Source: Veronia nyctiphanis (GTDB lineage: Bacteria > Pseudomonadota > Gammaproteobacteria > Enterobacterales > Vibrionaceae). Taken from it: a DNA stretch of 64,000 nucleotides. The translations under genes were made by a program, and so were the position numbers. This document shows positions 32,568 through 43,666 of the stretch, piece by piece. Position 1 is the first letter of the stretch. Every line of letters begins with the position of its first letter. Location of the stretch: the NCBI RefSeq assembly GCF_004116385.1, contig NZ_PEIB01000020.1, positions 16,304 to 80,303 on the forward strand, in the 5' to 3' direction. The notes beneath the pieces are model-generated. The model saw only the letters and a program-made list of their open reading frames with translations. It did no database searches and was not told where the DNA came from.

Positions 32568-32584
32568 AATTGGTAATACCAATT
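32568..32584. promoter_or_regulatory. PdhR operator
   Basis: AATTGGTAATACCAATT is a perfect match to the PdhR consensus ATTGGT-N3-ACCAAT, extended by one base pair each side. It is about 53 bp upstream of pdhR. Confidence 0.9.
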
Positions 32585-32696
32585 ATAGAATACGTGGAAA
32601 AAGTTACCAGACAGAGGCGAATTTGTCCACTTTTACTTGGTACCGGGTATTGACAATATTCTGACGTACCAATGAAGAATTACACGACAAATGCTC

Positions 32697-32711
32697 ATTG
32701 GTCTGACCATT
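32697..32711. promoter_or_regulatory. second PdhR-like site
   Basis: ATTGGTCTGACCATT matches the PdhR consensus except for one base in the second half. It lies 113 bp further upstream of the first site, just after the ampD stop. It could allow looping or be chance. The gap 32516-32733 has no gene. Confidence 0.45.
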
Positions 32712-32733
32712 GGAATTTAGGTCAAAAAAACAG

Positions 32734-33285
32734 CTATTCCAATAATGCGCGATATTTGTTCCAGTTAAATGACGGTCCTGGGTCAGTTTTTCTGCCGGGT
32801 GAAATCTCTTGGTGCCCGGCAATCCGCGCCGGCGTGATCGCCGGATAGTGCGCCATCAGTGCTTTGGTTACTTGCTGTAACGCCTGATACTGCTGATCGG
32901 TGTAAGGTAAGTCGTCCGTGCCTTCCAGCTCGATACCGATCGAAAAGTCGTTGCATTTACTTCGTCCATCAAAACACGAAACGCCTGCATGCCACGCGCG
33001 CTTATGAAAGGGAACATATTGGGTCACACTTCCATCACGTCGTATAAGACAGTGTGCCGAAACTTTAACCGCTCGGATTGTATCAAAAAAGGGATCTTCA
33101 TCACTCTCTAACTGACCAAGAAAAAAGTCAGTGATAAAAGGGCCACCAAATTTACCCGGCGGCAGACTGATGTTGTGGATCACCAGAAGCGAAATATCGT
33201 CTTCTTCACGATCATCACAATGGGGGGAAGGTATATATTGTGCACACTGCAAAAGGTGACGGGTTATATCCATTTTAAGGTTCAA
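32734..33285 (-). CDS. ampD: 1,6-anhydro-N-acetylmuramyl-L-alanine amidase
   Basis: A 183-residue cytoplasmic zinc amidase that removes peptides from anhydromuropeptides during peptidoglycan recycling. Zinc ligands are likely in LVIHNISLPP (His near 33) and in KTDPGPSFNW; HAGVS contains a catalytic-site residue. No signal peptide is seen, which fits AmpD rather than AmiD. Divergent from nadC, as in many gammaproteobacteria. Confidence 0.95.
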   Translation of the reverse strand: MNLKMDITRHLLQCAQYIPSPHCDDREEDDISLLVIHNISLPPGKFGGPFITDFFLGQLESDEDPFFDTIRAVKVSAHCLIRRDGSVTQYVPFHKRAWHAGVSCFDGRSKCNDFSIGIELEGTDDLPYTDQQYQALQQVTKALMAHYPAITPARIAGHQEISPGRKTDPGPSFNWNKYRALLE

Positions 33286-33378
33286 TTGATTGTGGCCTAC
33301 AGCAAGAATAACCCCTTAAGAGCCTCTGTGCGATGCTAATCCCTCCTTTCTCTGGCACCTGACGTGGCCAAAAGGTAA

Positions 33379-34344
<966 letters not shown>

Positions 34345-34352
34345 TAGCATTT

Positions 34353-34371
34353 GCGGCGCACTTCGCGCCGC
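34353..34371 (+). terminator. hairpin after nadC
   Basis: GCGGCGC-ACTTC-GCGCCGC, 9 nt after the nadC stop. The following bases (TGAACATTTCTTTG) lack a true T-run, so termination is only partial at best. The gap 34372-34540 should hold the pilA promoter; I found no clear sigma-54 or sigma-70 site in it. Confidence 0.6.
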
Positions 34372-34540
34372 TGAACATTTCTTTGCTAATTCACTCTCAC
34401 AATGAAACTAACCACCTAATCAATTACTTGCATTTCTTGTTTACTACTCGAAGTTCACAGTTTCTTTACTGTCTAGATTTCTTCACTGCCAGTAAATTGA
34501 CGCCACACACTGTTTACGTGTTTATACCTAGGAGATAGTA

Positions 34541-34963
34541 ATGAGGAAGCAACAAGGATTTAGTTTGATTGAGCTGCTTATCGTGGTGGCAATCATCGGA
34601 ACTCTCGCAGCCATTGCAGTACCGGCTTATACTGCACAAAAAGATAAGTCAGATGTGGCGGCAGCAATGGCATCATTAAAAAGTTTGCTGGCTGGTGCAA
34701 CACTGGCTGTTCATGAAGGACAGACAGTGGCCTCATACGTCACTGGCCTTGATGGGACTGCATCAACAACACTTGTTATAAATGGTATAGGTACAATCCA
34801 AGATGCAACGGCTGGTAATGTCCCGGGAATAAAAATAGTAATTTCAGACGGTACTTTTTCTGGAAAAGATATCAAATATTCTCAAGCTGGCACTATTTGG
34901 AAGTGTGACTACGACAAAACAATCACTGGCGTTACGATTGATGGCTGTTCAGCAAGACCTTAA
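34541..34963 (+). CDS. pilA: type IV major pilin PilA
   Basis: A 140-residue type IVa prepilin: short basic leader MRKQQG, cleavage before F, then FSLIELLIVVAIIGTLAAIA with the essential Glu5. Two cysteines near the C-terminus (KCDYDKT...DGCSARP) would form the D-region disulfide loop. The start has TAGGAG 7 nt upstream. The body is visibly more A/T-rich than the neighbouring genes and shares little beyond the helix with other pilins, typical for a surface-exposed, variable protein. First of pilABCD. Confidence 0.95.
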   Translation: MRKQQGFSLIELLIVVAIIGTLAAIAVPAYTAQKDKSDVAAAMASLKSLLAGATLAVHEGQTVASYVTGLDGTASTTLVINGIGTIQDATAGNVPGIKIVISDGTFSGKDIKYSQAGTIWKCDYDKTITGVTIDGCSARP

Positions 34964-34965
34964 GC

Positions 34966-36657
34966 GTGCAGTTTGATTGCCTAAATGCTCTGAACGAAAA
35001 TGGCTTTATAACTTCGGAGCAAACAACGGCGATACAAGTCTACATGGAGAAAAGTGGTAACTCATGCCTTACCTCAAATCTCCATGTAGGCGCTGTCACG
35101 CCTTCAAGTCTTACAGAATTTATAAGCCAAGTTTACAATCAAAAGGTTTACTCTATTGAGGACTTTGCCTACGAAAAAACTGTGCAAAGTATAGATAGAC
35201 AAGACTTAGTACTTCGGCATGAAATACTTCCTCTTGAGCAGACAGACACCCTAGTAACACTTGCGATAAGTGACCCAACCAACCTAGAAGCCCAAGACGA
35301 TTTCCGCTTCGCAACTGGCCGATTAATAAAGCCGATACTCGTTGATCACTCCCAGCTAATGGGAGCTATCAGGAAACTCTATGGTAACGCGATAGCGCAA
35401 CAAAGTTCCTCAGCTAGTGTCAGTGAAGATGAGCTGGCAGAACTCGCTGCAATTGATGAAAGCAACGAATCGGAAACCGCACTGAATGACGACGCGCCCG
35501 TAAGCCGCTATATTCAACGCACCTTGATGGATGCAGTGCGTAAAAACGCCTCTGATATTCATTTTGAACCCTTTGAAGACAGCTATCAGATTCGCTTTCG
35601 TCTAGATGGTATTTTGCAACTCTATAGCACACCACCCGTCGGTATATCTCGTCGCTTATCAACACGGATAAAAATTCTCGCCAAGCTGAATATCGCAGAG
35701 CGCCGCTTGCCTCAGGATGGCCGAATGAAACTCGATATCGGTAACGGACAAAGTATTGATATGCGGATTTCCACCCTACCAACATTGTGGGGAGAAAAAG
35801 TGGTACTCCGTCTGCTCGACAGTGGGAATATCGCACTTGATATCAGCGAGCTTGGCTTTGATGTGATTCAGCAAAAGCATTACCTGAGAGCGCTGGACAA
35901 GCCGCAGGGAATGATACTGGTCACCGGACCAACAGGCAGTGGTAAAACGGTCTCTCTTTATACTGGTCTTAAATACCTCAATACCACAGAGCGCAACATC
36001 TCAACTGCCGAGGACCCGGTGGAGATAAACCTACAGGGCATTAATCAGGTCAACATAAACAACGATATCGGACTCGACTTTTCCACTGCCCTGCGCTCAT
36101 TTTTACGTCAGGATCCAGACGTAGTGATGGTGGGCGAAATACGTGACCTTGAAACCGCTGAAATCGGGATCAAGGCCTCGCAAACAGGCCACCTTGTGCT
36201 GTCCACCTTGCACACCAACTCCGCAGCCGAAGCCATCACTCGCCTCGCAAACATGGGCGTAGCAAGATATAACTTGTCAGCATCGTTATCGCTGATTATC
36301 GCTCAGCGCTTAGCGAGGCGGCTGTGTAATCATTGTAAGCAGCCTCAACAAACCAGCGACCCGACAATTGAAGGCTTGCTACGTCACTATCCCTCAATCG
36401 ATATAAGCAAAGCACAGCAGGCTAATCCCGATGGCTGTGACCATTGTAACCATGGCTACCTTGGCCGTGTCGGTATTTATGAAGTCATGCCTGTCAGTAG
36501 AGAGCTTCGTATTGCCATTGAAGAAGGGGAAGGCGCCCTCAACCTTGAAGACAAAGCTTGCCAACAGGGCATGGATAGTCTCATCCAGTCTGGTATTACC
36601 AAAGTGAACCTTGGTGTCACCAGCCTCAGTGAACTGATGCGGGTCACCCAGTTGTAG
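34966..36657 (+). CDS. pilB: type IV pilus assembly ATPase PilB
   Basis: A 563-residue extension ATPase. The N-terminal MshEN-type region is followed by the ATPase with Walker A GPTGSGKT (about 323-330), Asp box and Walker B-like DPDVVMVGEIRD, His box TGHLVLSTLHT, and a tetracysteine zinc site (CNHC...CDHC). The GTG start is 3 nt after the pilA stop with a weak ribosome site, suggesting coupling to pilA; the N-terminus is more divergent than the rest. Confidence 0.95.
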   Translation: MQFDCLNALNENGFITSEQTTAIQVYMEKSGNSCLTSNLHVGAVTPSSLTEFISQVYNQKVYSIEDFAYEKTVQSIDRQDLVLRHEILPLEQTDTLVTLAISDPTNLEAQDDFRFATGRLIKPILVDHSQLMGAIRKLYGNAIAQQSSSASVSEDELAELAAIDESNESETALNDDAPVSRYIQRTLMDAVRKNASDIHFEPFEDSYQIRFRLDGILQLYSTPPVGISRRLSTRIKILAKLNIAERRLPQDGRMKLDIGNGQSIDMRISTLPTLWGEKVVLRLLDSGNIALDISELGFDVIQQKHYLRALDKPQGMILVTGPTGSGKTVSLYTGLKYLNTTERNISTAEDPVEINLQGINQVNINNDIGLDFSTALRSFLRQDPDVVMVGEIRDLETAEIGIKASQTGHLVLSTLHTNSAAEAITRLANMGVARYNLSASLSLIIAQRLARRLCNHCKQPQQTSDPTIEGLLRHYPSIDISKAQQANPDGCDHCNHGYLGRVGIYEVMPVSRELRIAIEEGEGALNLEDKACQQGMDSLIQSGITKVNLGVTSLSELMRVTQL

Positions 36658-36667
36658 GAGCACAACA

Positions 36668-37897
36668 ATGAAAGACGACAATAAGAAGCAGAAGCTCAGC
36701 GCCTTTCATTGGCGTGGCACCACACTCAAAGGTAAAAAAGTCAAAGGCCAGATGCTGGCCATGGAAGAATCTGTTGTTCGCGCAGCGCTTGCTGATCAAC
36801 AAATCAAAATCCAGAAAATCCGCAAGCGCGGCGCATCCTCCTTACAACTTCGTCAACATACAGCAAAGCCAGAAGATATTACCTTATTCAGCCGCCAGAT
36901 GTGCACCATGCTGACCGCTGGTGTCCCACTGATTCAGGCAATGCAACTGGTGCGCAGCAGCTGCAAGAAAGCAGGGATGAAACACATCATCTCGCAGGTC
37001 TGCCAGCAAATTGAAGCGGGTTCGTCATTTTCTCAGGCTTTGCGCACCAGCTCGCCGCTATTCGATGAGTTTTTTTGTGATTTGGTGTTTACTGGCGAAA
37101 TGACAGGTCAGCTTGATAAAGTTTTTGGCCGCATTAGTCTTCAACGTGAGAAACAGGAAGACATGCGCCGCAAAGTCAAAAAAGCGATGATCTATCCAAG
37201 CATCGTATCCTTCATCGCTCTGGGGGTCACAATTTTCATGCTGATCTTTGTTATCCCTAAATTTGAAGAGGTTTTCTCATCGTTTGATACAGAACTTCCA
37301 TGGTTTACCTTACAAATTCTAAAAGCCTCTGACTTCATTACTCAGCACGGCGTTGCTGTCGGACTGCTATCTTTAGTTGCGGTACTTTTATTTCGACAAG
37401 CATACGTCAAGTACATGCACTTTAGGCTCAAAATCAGTCACTTTTCATTAAAGATACCGATATTCGGCGATATCTTCACTAAGGCCAGTATTTCCCGTTT
37501 TTCTCGCACGCTTGCCACTACGTTTAGTGCAGGTATCCCCTTGTTAACGGGGCTTCAGTCTTCTGCGAAAACGGCGGGTAACCTTCATTTGCAGCGCGTG
37601 GTTGAAGATATTCAAAAGAAAACTGCGGCGGGTCAGCCTATGCACATAGCGATTCGCGAAAGCGGCGAGTTTCCAGAGCTATTGACCCAGATGGTGATGA
37701 TCGGTGAAGAATCAGGTTCGCTAGACGACATGCTCAACAAAGTCGCGGCCATTTACGAAGAAGACGTCGATAACACAGTCGACAACCTTGGCAAGATCAT
37801 TGAACCCATGATTATTCTCGTATTAGGTGGCGTAATAGGCTCACTGGTTATCGGTATGTATCTGCCTATCTTTGATCTGATGAGCGTGATCGGATAA
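36668..37897 (+). CDS. pilC: type IV pilus inner-membrane platform protein PilC
   Basis: A 409-residue GspF/PilC protein with two homologous T2SSF domains (FSRQMCTMLTAGVPL at about 78 and FSRTLATTFSAGIPLL at about 278) and three membrane segments. It couples PilB to pilin assembly. It starts 10 nt after pilB. Confidence 0.96.
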   Translation: MKDDNKKQKLSAFHWRGTTLKGKKVKGQMLAMEESVVRAALADQQIKIQKIRKRGASSLQLRQHTAKPEDITLFSRQMCTMLTAGVPLIQAMQLVRSSCKKAGMKHIISQVCQQIEAGSSFSQALRTSSPLFDEFFCDLVFTGEMTGQLDKVFGRISLQREKQEDMRRKVKKAMIYPSIVSFIALGVTIFMLIFVIPKFEEVFSSFDTELPWFTLQILKASDFITQHGVAVGLLSLVAVLLFRQAYVKYMHFRLKISHFSLKIPIFGDIFTKASISRFSRTLATTFSAGIPLLTGLQSSAKTAGNLHLQRVVEDIQKKTAAGQPMHIAIRESGEFPELLTQMVMIGEESGSLDDMLNKVAAIYEEDVDNTVDNLGKIIEPMIILVLGGVIGSLVIGMYLPIFDLMSVIG

Positions 37898-37978
37898 TCA
37901 ACAAAAGCGAAGCCTGCCCATAGTCGACACCAACGGTTGGCGTTATCATGACGTCAATCTCTTAAACCGGACAATCTC

Positions 37979-38846
37979 ATGGATTTTCTTTTTCAATCTC
38001 ACGGTCTTTATATCGGCATCATCGCGCTATTCGGCCTGATCGTGGGCAGTTTCCTCAATGTAGTCATTTACCGCCTGCCAAAAATGCTTGAACAACAGTG
38101 GAAACAAGAATGCCATGAATGTTTCGAGGAGTTTCCAGCGCCCACTGAGCAAAAAGCATTTAACCTCAGCATCCCCGGCTCGCATTGTCCATCCTGCAAA
38201 AAGCCTGTGAAGCCAATCGACAATGTTCCGGTATTAAGTTGGCTACTGCTTCGTGGTAAGTGCAAACATTGCAGCGCCAAGATAAGCGCTCGCTATCCGA
38301 TGATTGAACTTTTAACCGCTGCTACTGTTGGTGTTACAGCATGGGTGATTCCCGGTTCATGGTGGTCTTTGGCGGTTGTGTTTGCCACATTTGCTTTGAT
38401 TGCCCTGTTCTTTATTGATTTTGACACCATGCTGCTGCCCGACCAGATAACCCTCCCCTTGATGTGGCAGGTATTTTGATGGCGCTGCTCGGCTACTCAC
38501 CGGTTTCCCTCGAGAGTGCAGTGATTGGCGCAATGGCAGGCTACCTTTCGCTGTGGTCTGTGTATCAAATATTCAGACTCATTACAGGTAAAGAGGGCAT
38601 GGGCTTTGGCGATTTCAAACTGCTTGCCGCGCTGGGCGCATGGCTTGGCTGGCAACCGCTACCATTGGTGATTCTTCTGCCTCTTTCGCTGGTGCTATCG
38701 GCGGAATAATTATGATGCGGGTTTCAGGCAAAGGAAAAGATCAGCCTTTTTCTTTCGGCCCCTATCTTGCGGTAGCGGGGTGGATATCGTTATTGTGGGG
38801 AACTGAAATAATCGATTGGTATCTGAATAACTATATTGGCCTGTAA
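37979..38846 (+). CDS. pilD: prepilin peptidase / N-methyltransferase PilD (two frameshifts)
   Basis: About 289 codons after restoring two bases. The N-terminal domain has the zinc site CPSC...CKHC and methyltransferase segment; catalytic aspartates lie in [11 protein letters not shown] and [10 protein letters not shown]. Frame breaks are at about 38466 (GTGGCAGG should be GTGGGCAGG, giving [10 protein letters not shown]) and about 38679-38681 (giving [13 protein letters not shown]). It cleaves and methylates PilA and, in vibrios, usually also type II secretion pseudopilins. The last codons touch coaE. Confidence 0.92.
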
Positions 38847-38847
38847 A

Positions 38848-39459
38848 ATGACATACGTAATTGGCCTGACTGGCGGTATTGGTAGCGGGAAAACAACCGT
38901 ATCTGACTTGTTTGCAGAACAGGGCGTAGATGTTGTTGACGCTGATATTATTGCCCGTCAGGTGGTAGAACCCGGCACCGAAGGCCTGAATAAAATCGCC
39001 GATAAGTTTGGTAGCGGCATGCTCACCGATGAAGGCACATTGAATCGCTCAGCACTGAGAGAGCACATTTTTTCTCACCCTGAGGATAAAGAATGGCTGA
39101 ATCAGTTATTGCACCCAATAATCCGCCAAAAGATGAAAGACGATTGCCAGCAGGCAACCTCGCCATACTGCTTGCTCGTGGTGCCTTTGCTGGTTGAGAA
39201 TAATCTTATTTCGCTTATTGATCGCTTGCTGGTTGTTGATGTAAGCGAAGAAACCCAAATAAAACGTACCGTGCAGCGCGATGGCGTTTCACGCCAACAG
39301 GTCGAAAATATTCTCGCCTCGCAAGCGAGCCGTGACGCAAGAAAAAAAGCGGCCGATGACCTTATTACAAATGAAGACAACAGTGATACACTCAAAGAGC
39401 AAGTCGTTGTTTTGCATAACAAGTATTTGACACTCGCCACACAGGAAGACGGTCAATAA
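38848..39459 (+). CDS. coaE: dephospho-CoA kinase
   Basis: Last step of coenzyme A synthesis, phosphorylating dephospho-CoA. The 203 residues include the P-loop GGIGSGKTT (about 9-17), DADIIARQVV and the LID-like region. The ATG at 38848 begins 1 nt after the pilD stop; an in-frame TTG at 38836 is within pilD and less likely. It overlaps zapD by one base (TAATG). Confidence 0.96.
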   Translation: MTYVIGLTGGIGSGKTTVSDLFAEQGVDVVDADIIARQVVEPGTEGLNKIADKFGSGMLTDEGTLNRSALREHIFSHPEDKEWLNQLLHPIIRQKMKDDCQQATSPYCLLVVPLLVENNLISLIDRLLVVDVSEETQIKRTVQRDGVSRQQVENILASQASRDARKKAADDLITNEDNSDTLKEQVVVLHNKYLTLATQEDGQ

Positions 39460-40199
39460 TGAGCAGCGATACTCTTTACGAACATCCCTTAAATGAGCAG
39501 GTACGCGTTTACCTGCGCCTTGAGCACCTGCTTAATCAACTCGATCAAGCAGGCGAAATGTTGTCTCCTCACGATGCCTATGTCTTTTTTAAAAGTCTGT
39601 TCGATCTGATGGAAATCCTTGAGCAGGTGCAAATCAAAGGCGATCTGGCAAAAGATCTCGACAAGCTAAAAATCAAACTCGAAAACTGGGCAGGCGTGCC
39701 TGGTGTTGACCGTGAACGTTTGGACATTTTGATCACCCGCACAGCGCAATTGCAGCAAAGTCTGCTGCAAAGCCCTCGATTAGGACAATCACTGAAAGCC
39801 GATAAGTTTCTCTCTGGTATTCGTCAACGCTTTAATATACCGGGCGGCACATGCAGCTTTGACCTGCCGATACTGCATCACTGGCAAAGCCTGCCGCTGG
39901 TGCAAAGGCAATCAGACACCCAACGATGGCAAGATAGCTTACGCTCATTAAAAAATGCGCTTGGCTTGTGGTTATCGATTACTCGAGAGAGTGTAGGGCC
40001 TATAAGTAGCAATGTCCGAAATGGTTTTTTCCAGCAAGATATTGAAAATGCGAGTTTGTTGCGAATTTTCATATCACCGGAGCATCAATGTTATCCGTTG
40101 ATTTCCGCACATAAAAGTCGATTTGCAATGCGCTTTATGCCGTTTGACGAAACCGTGGAAGTTGCAGAGAATATGGCATTAAAAATAGCTATCTGTTGA
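39459..40199 (+). CDS. zapD: cell division protein ZapD
   Basis: A 246-residue protein of the ZapD (YacF, DUF1342) family that bundles FtsZ filaments. The N-terminal [18 protein letters not shown] and the central [17 protein letters not shown]-type segment (here [12 protein letters not shown]) are typical. In the coaE-zapD-yacG order of E. coli. Confidence 0.95.
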   Translation: MSSDTLYEHPLNEQVRVYLRLEHLLNQLDQAGEMLSPHDAYVFFKSLFDLMEILEQVQIKGDLAKDLDKLKIKLENWAGVPGVDRERLDILITRTAQLQQSLLQSPRLGQSLKADKFLSGIRQRFNIPGGTCSFDLPILHHWQSLPLVQRQSDTQRWQDSLRSLKNALGLWLSITRESVGPISSNVRNGFFQQDIENASLLRIFISPEHQCYPLISAHKSRFAMRFMPFDETVEVAENMALKIAIC

Positions 40200-40207
40200 G
40201 ACGTATC

Positions 40208-40411
40208 GTGAGCAATAACAACCCACCACCGACAATCGTAAAATGCCCAACTTGCAGTAATGCTGTTGTATGGGGCGAAGTCAGCCCTTATCGACCTTTT
40301 TGCAGTAAACGCTGCCAGCTTATTGATCTGGGAGAATGGGCTGAAGAAGAAAAGCGCATTGCAGGCGCACCGGATATGTCGGACAGTGACGGCTGGTCTG
40401 AAGATCACTAG
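40208..40411 (+). CDS. yacG: DNA gyrase inhibitor YacG
   Basis: A 67-residue zinc-finger protein: KCPTC (about 12-16) and FCSKRC supply four cysteines, then the conserved [15 protein letters not shown]. It is reported to bind GyrB and inhibit gyrase. Start chosen as GTG 40208 by alignment; TTG at 40196, overlapping the zapD stop, is possible. Confidence 0.9.
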   Translation: MSNNNPPPTIVKCPTCSNAVVWGEVSPYRPFCSKRCQLIDLGEWAEEEKRIAGAPDMSDSDGWSEDH

Positions 40412-40432
40412 CTCAGCGAGTCGTTCATAGAA

Positions 40433-40458
40433 AAACGGAGGCGAGGCCTCCGTTATTT
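40433..40458 (+). terminator. terminator after yacG
   Basis: AACGGAGGC-GA-GGCCTCCGTT type hairpin followed by ATTTATTTT; ends the pil-coaE-zapD-yacG run and faces mutT. Confidence 0.85.
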
Positions 40459-40469
40459 ATTTTCAAGTC

Positions 40470-40874
40470 TCACTGAAATCGCGCTAACAGTTTTTCTAAC
40501 ACGACCTGATTGGCTTCAGGAAAGTCGTAAGAGGGAAGTGACGAGAGCTCTGTCCACTCGCCTTTTTGTCCCTCATTGCCGAAAGGTTTACCTTCAAAGT
40601 GTTGAATTAAATAGAAATCAAAACTCAGTGCCTTCTCCGGGTAATCGTGACTCATGGAAAGGAATAACTCGGGTGCTGATACCTTGATCCCAACTTCCTC
40701 TTCCAACTCACGAATAACTGCTTGTTCTGCACTCTCGTTCTCTTCGACTTTGCCGCCAGGAAACTCCCAAAAGCCACCTTTATGTGCCTTTGCCTCTCGC
40801 TGGGTAATAAACACCTGTGTCGCATCGGCGTTTAGAATGATACCTGCAGCAATATGAACACGTTTCTTTTCCAT
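40470..40874 (-). CDS. mutT: 8-oxo-dGTP diphosphatase MutT
   Basis: A 134-residue Nudix hydrolase that removes oxidised dGTP from the nucleotide pool. The Nudix box starts at GGKVEENES and runs to RELEEEVGI (about 37-59). ATG 40874 gives MEKKRVHIAAGII as in the family. It lies downstream of secA as in E. coli, after a strong terminator. Confidence 0.95.
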   Translation of the reverse strand: MEKKRVHIAAGIILNADATQVFITQREAKAHKGGFWEFPGGKVEENESAEQAVIRELEEEVGIKVSAPELFLSMSHDYPEKALSFDFYLIQHFEGKPFGNEGQKGEWTELSSLPSYDFPEANQVVLEKLLARFQ

Positions 40875-40903
40875 GTTCTTGTCCTTTGTCATTTACTTGC
40901 CAT

Positions 40904-40930
40904 AAAAAAGGCCGCTTAGCGGCCTTTTTT
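40904..40930 (-). terminator. terminator of secA
   Basis: AAAAAAGGCCGC-TAA-GCGGCCTTTTTT (minus strand), 18 nt after the secA stop and 30 nt before the mutT start; mutT must use read-through or its own promoter. Confidence 0.93.
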
Positions 40931-40948
40931 CTTTGAATGTTATATTAC

Positions 40949-43666
40949 TTAGCCGATTTTGCCGTGGCATTGCTTAAACTTCTTGCCTGAACCACACGGA
41001 CAGGGCTCATTACGACCAACCTTGCGGGCGTCACGAGTCACGGTACCTTCACCCGTCTGGCCATCAGCCAATGGGTTTTCAGCATTGGCATGGCTCATTT
41101 GCTGACGACGCGCTGCTTCTTCTGCTTGTGCGCGACGTTGTTCTTCCATTCTGTCGATTTCTTCTGGCTGCTGAACACGCACCTTACTCAGCGTCAGTAC
41201 AACGTCTGATTTCAGTGACTGTAGAAGCTCTTCAAACAGTTCGAACGACTCACGCTTGTACTCTTGCTTCGGGTTCTTCTGCGCATAGCCGCGAAGGTGG
41301 ATACCCTGACGAAGGTGATCCATTGCAGCCAAATGCTCTTTCCACAATGTATCCAGCGTCTGCAACATCACCGCTTTTTCGAAGTGACGCAGTGTCTCCG
41401 CACCTGCAAGCGCTTCTTTGGTCTGATAGACGTCAACGATTTGAGCCAGAATGCGCTCACGCAGCTGCTCTTCATACAGCTTATCATCTTCGTCCAACCA
41501 TGATTGGATGGGTAACTCAACATCAAAGTCAGACTTCAAGCGCTGCTCTAAACCTGCGATATCCCACATGTCTTCCAAAGACTGTTGTGGTATGTACTGA
41601 CTAACAACCGCATCAACCACATCTTCACGGTTAAAGCTGATCATCTCGCTGATATCTTCCGATTCCATCAGCTCATCACGCAGCTCGTAAACCACTTTAC
41701 GCTGGTCGTTAGCAACGTCATCGAATTCCAGCAGCTGTTTACGAATGTCGAAGTTGCGTCCTTCAACCTTACGCTGCGCATTTTCAATCGCTTTGTTGAC
41801 CCAAGGGTGTTCAATCGATTCGCCCTCTTCCATACCCAGCTTCTTCATCATGTTAGAAACACGCTCAGAAGCAAAAATACGCATCAGCGAATCTTCCATT
41901 GAGAGATAGAAGCGTGATGAACCCGGGTCACCCTGACGACCAGAACGGCCACGAAGCTGATTATCGATACGACGAGATTCATGTCGCTCAGTACCAATGA
42001 TATGCAAACCACCAGCCTCTTTAACCTTATCGTGCGATTCACGCCAAGAGGTTTTGAGCGCTTCAATTTGCTCATCGGTTGGATTTTGCAGTTTCTCAGC
42101 TTCTGCCTGCCAGCTACCGCCCAATACGATATCTGTACCACGGCCCGCCATGTTGGTCGCGATAGTGACTGCACCCGGCGAACCCGCCTGAGCAACGATA
42201 TCGGCTTCTTGTGCGTGGAATTTAGCGTTCAGAACCTTATGACTGATACCTGCCTTTTTCAGGGCATTAGAAAGCAGCTCAGATTTTTCAATGGAAACTG
42301 TACCCACCAGCGATGGCTGACCTTTGGCACTGCGTTCCTTGATGTCTTCAATGATAGCATCAAACTTTTCACGCTCAGTCATATAAACCTGATCGGCCAT
42401 ATCATCGCGCACCATCGGCCTGTTGGTTGGAATAACCACAGTATCCAGACCATATATAGACTGGAATTCAAAGGCTTCGGTATCTGCCGTACCTGTCATG
42501 CCTGACAGACGATCGTAGAGACGGAAATAGTTCTGGAAGGTGATTGATGCCAGCGTCTGGTTTTCATTTTGGATTTGAACGCCTTCTTTGGCTTCAACAG
42601 CCTGATGAAGACCCTCTGACCAGCGACGACCCGGCATAGTACGACCAGTGTGTTCGTCGACGATAACAATCTCACCATCTTTGACGATGTAGTCGACATC
42701 TTTCTCGAACAGTACATGGGCACGTAATGCCGCATTAATGTGGTGCAGCAGCGTAATATTGGTTGGCGAGTAAAGCGTATCGCCCTCTTCCATCAAGCCG
42801 TTTTTCTGCAGCAGCTCTTCAACAAACTCCTGGCCATTTTCTGTCAGGTGAGTCTGGCGGCCTTTTTCGTCAACTGTGAAGTGACCGTCACCCCGATATT
42901 CTTCGCTGTCTTCTTTTTCTTGACGTTGCAGTTCAGGTATTAATTTATTGATGCGGGTGTACATCTCCGAGCTATCTTCAGCCGGACCAGAGATAATCAG
43001 TGGTGTGCGCGCTTCATCGATAAGGATGGAGTCGACTTCATCCACAACGGCAAAATATTTTTCACGCTGAACACGGTCCTCTGAACGGAATGCCATATTG
43101 TCACGGAGGTAATCGAAGCCAAACTCGTTGTTCGTTCCGTAAAGAATGTCTGCTTGATATGCTTCTTTTTTCGCCGGTGGAGCCATGTTTGGCACGTTGA
43201 CGCCGACGGTCATATCGAGGAATTCAAACAAGGGTCGGTTGGTTTCAGCATCACGTTTCGCCAGATAGTCATTTACCGTGACGATGTGAACGCCTTTACC
43301 GGTGAGTGCATGCAGGTAAGCTGGCAGTGTTGCTGTCAGGGTTTTACCTTCACCTGTGCGCATTTCAGCAATTTGGCCATTATTCAGAACCATTCCGCCG
43401 ATCATCTGAACATCAAAATGGCGCATGCCGTACACACGCTTTGAAGCTTCACGAACGGTGGCAAAAGCTTCTGGCAATAGTGAGTCGAGTTGTTCGCCTT
43501 GCTCTATGCGCTCACGAAACTCTACAGTTTTCGCTTTCAGTTCTTGGTCAGACAGAGCCTCGAATTGAGGCTCCAGCGCGTTGATCTCTTTTACGACTTT
43601 ACGCAGGCGACGCAGGGTGCGCTCATTGCGGCTTCCGATCACTTTGGTCAGTAGTTTCGATAACAT
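40949..43666 (-). CDS. secA: preprotein translocase ATPase SecA
   Basis: A 905-residue motor protein driving export through SecYEG. Visible are MRTGEGKTL (Walker A, about 104-112), [15 protein letters not shown], the helicase motif [10 protein letters not shown] and the C-terminal zinc site [13 protein letters not shown] used for SecB and lipid contact. The ATG at 43666 gives [14 protein letters not shown] as in E. coli; the frame is open upstream but not conserved. No secM-like arrest gene precedes it. Confidence 0.98.
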   Translation of the reverse strand: MLSKLLTKVIGSRNERTLRRLRKVVKEINALEPQFEALSDQELKAKTVEFRERIEQGEQLDSLLPEAFATVREASKRVYGMRHFDVQMIGGMVLNNGQIAEMRTGEGKTLTATLPAYLHALTGKGVHIVTVNDYLAKRDAETNRPLFEFLDMTVGVNVPNMAPPAKKEAYQADILYGTNNEFGFDYLRDNMAFRSEDRVQREKYFAVVDEVDSILIDEARTPLIISGPAEDSSEMYTRINKLIPELQRQEKEDSEEYRGDGHFTVDEKGRQTHLTENGQEFVEELLQKNGLMEEGDTLYSPTNITLLHHINAALRAHVLFEKDVDYIVKDGEIVIVDEHTGRTMPGRRWSEGLHQAVEAKEGVQIQNENQTLASITFQNYFRLYDRLSGMTGTADTEAFEFQSIYGLDTVVIPTNRPMVRDDMADQVYMTEREKFDAIIEDIKERSAKGQPSLVGTVSIEKSELLSNALKKAGISHKVLNAKFHAQEADIVAQAGSPGAVTIATNMAGRGTDIVLGGSWQAEAEKLQNPTDEQIEALKTSWRESHDKVKEAGGLHIIGTERHESRRIDNQLRGRSGRQGDPGSSRFYLSMEDSLMRIFASERVSNMMKKLGMEEGESIEHPWVNKAIENAQRKVEGRNFDIRKQLLEFDDVANDQRKVVYELRDELMESEDISEMISFNREDVVDAVVSQYIPQQSLEDMWDIAGLEQRLKSDFDVELPIQSWLDEDDKLYEEQLRERILAQIVDVYQTKEALAGAETLRHFEKAVMLQTLDTLWKEHLAAMDHLRQGIHLRGYAQKNPKQEYKRESFELFEELLQSLKSDVVLTLSKVRVQQPEEIDRMEEQRRAQAEEAARRQQMSHANAENPLADGQTGEGTVTRDARKVGRNEPCPCGSGKKFKQCHGKIG

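Noticed and set aside
37929..37943. CACCAACGGTTGGCG palindrome between pilC and pilD
   Set aside because: Short, no T-run, and the operon appears to continue into pilD.
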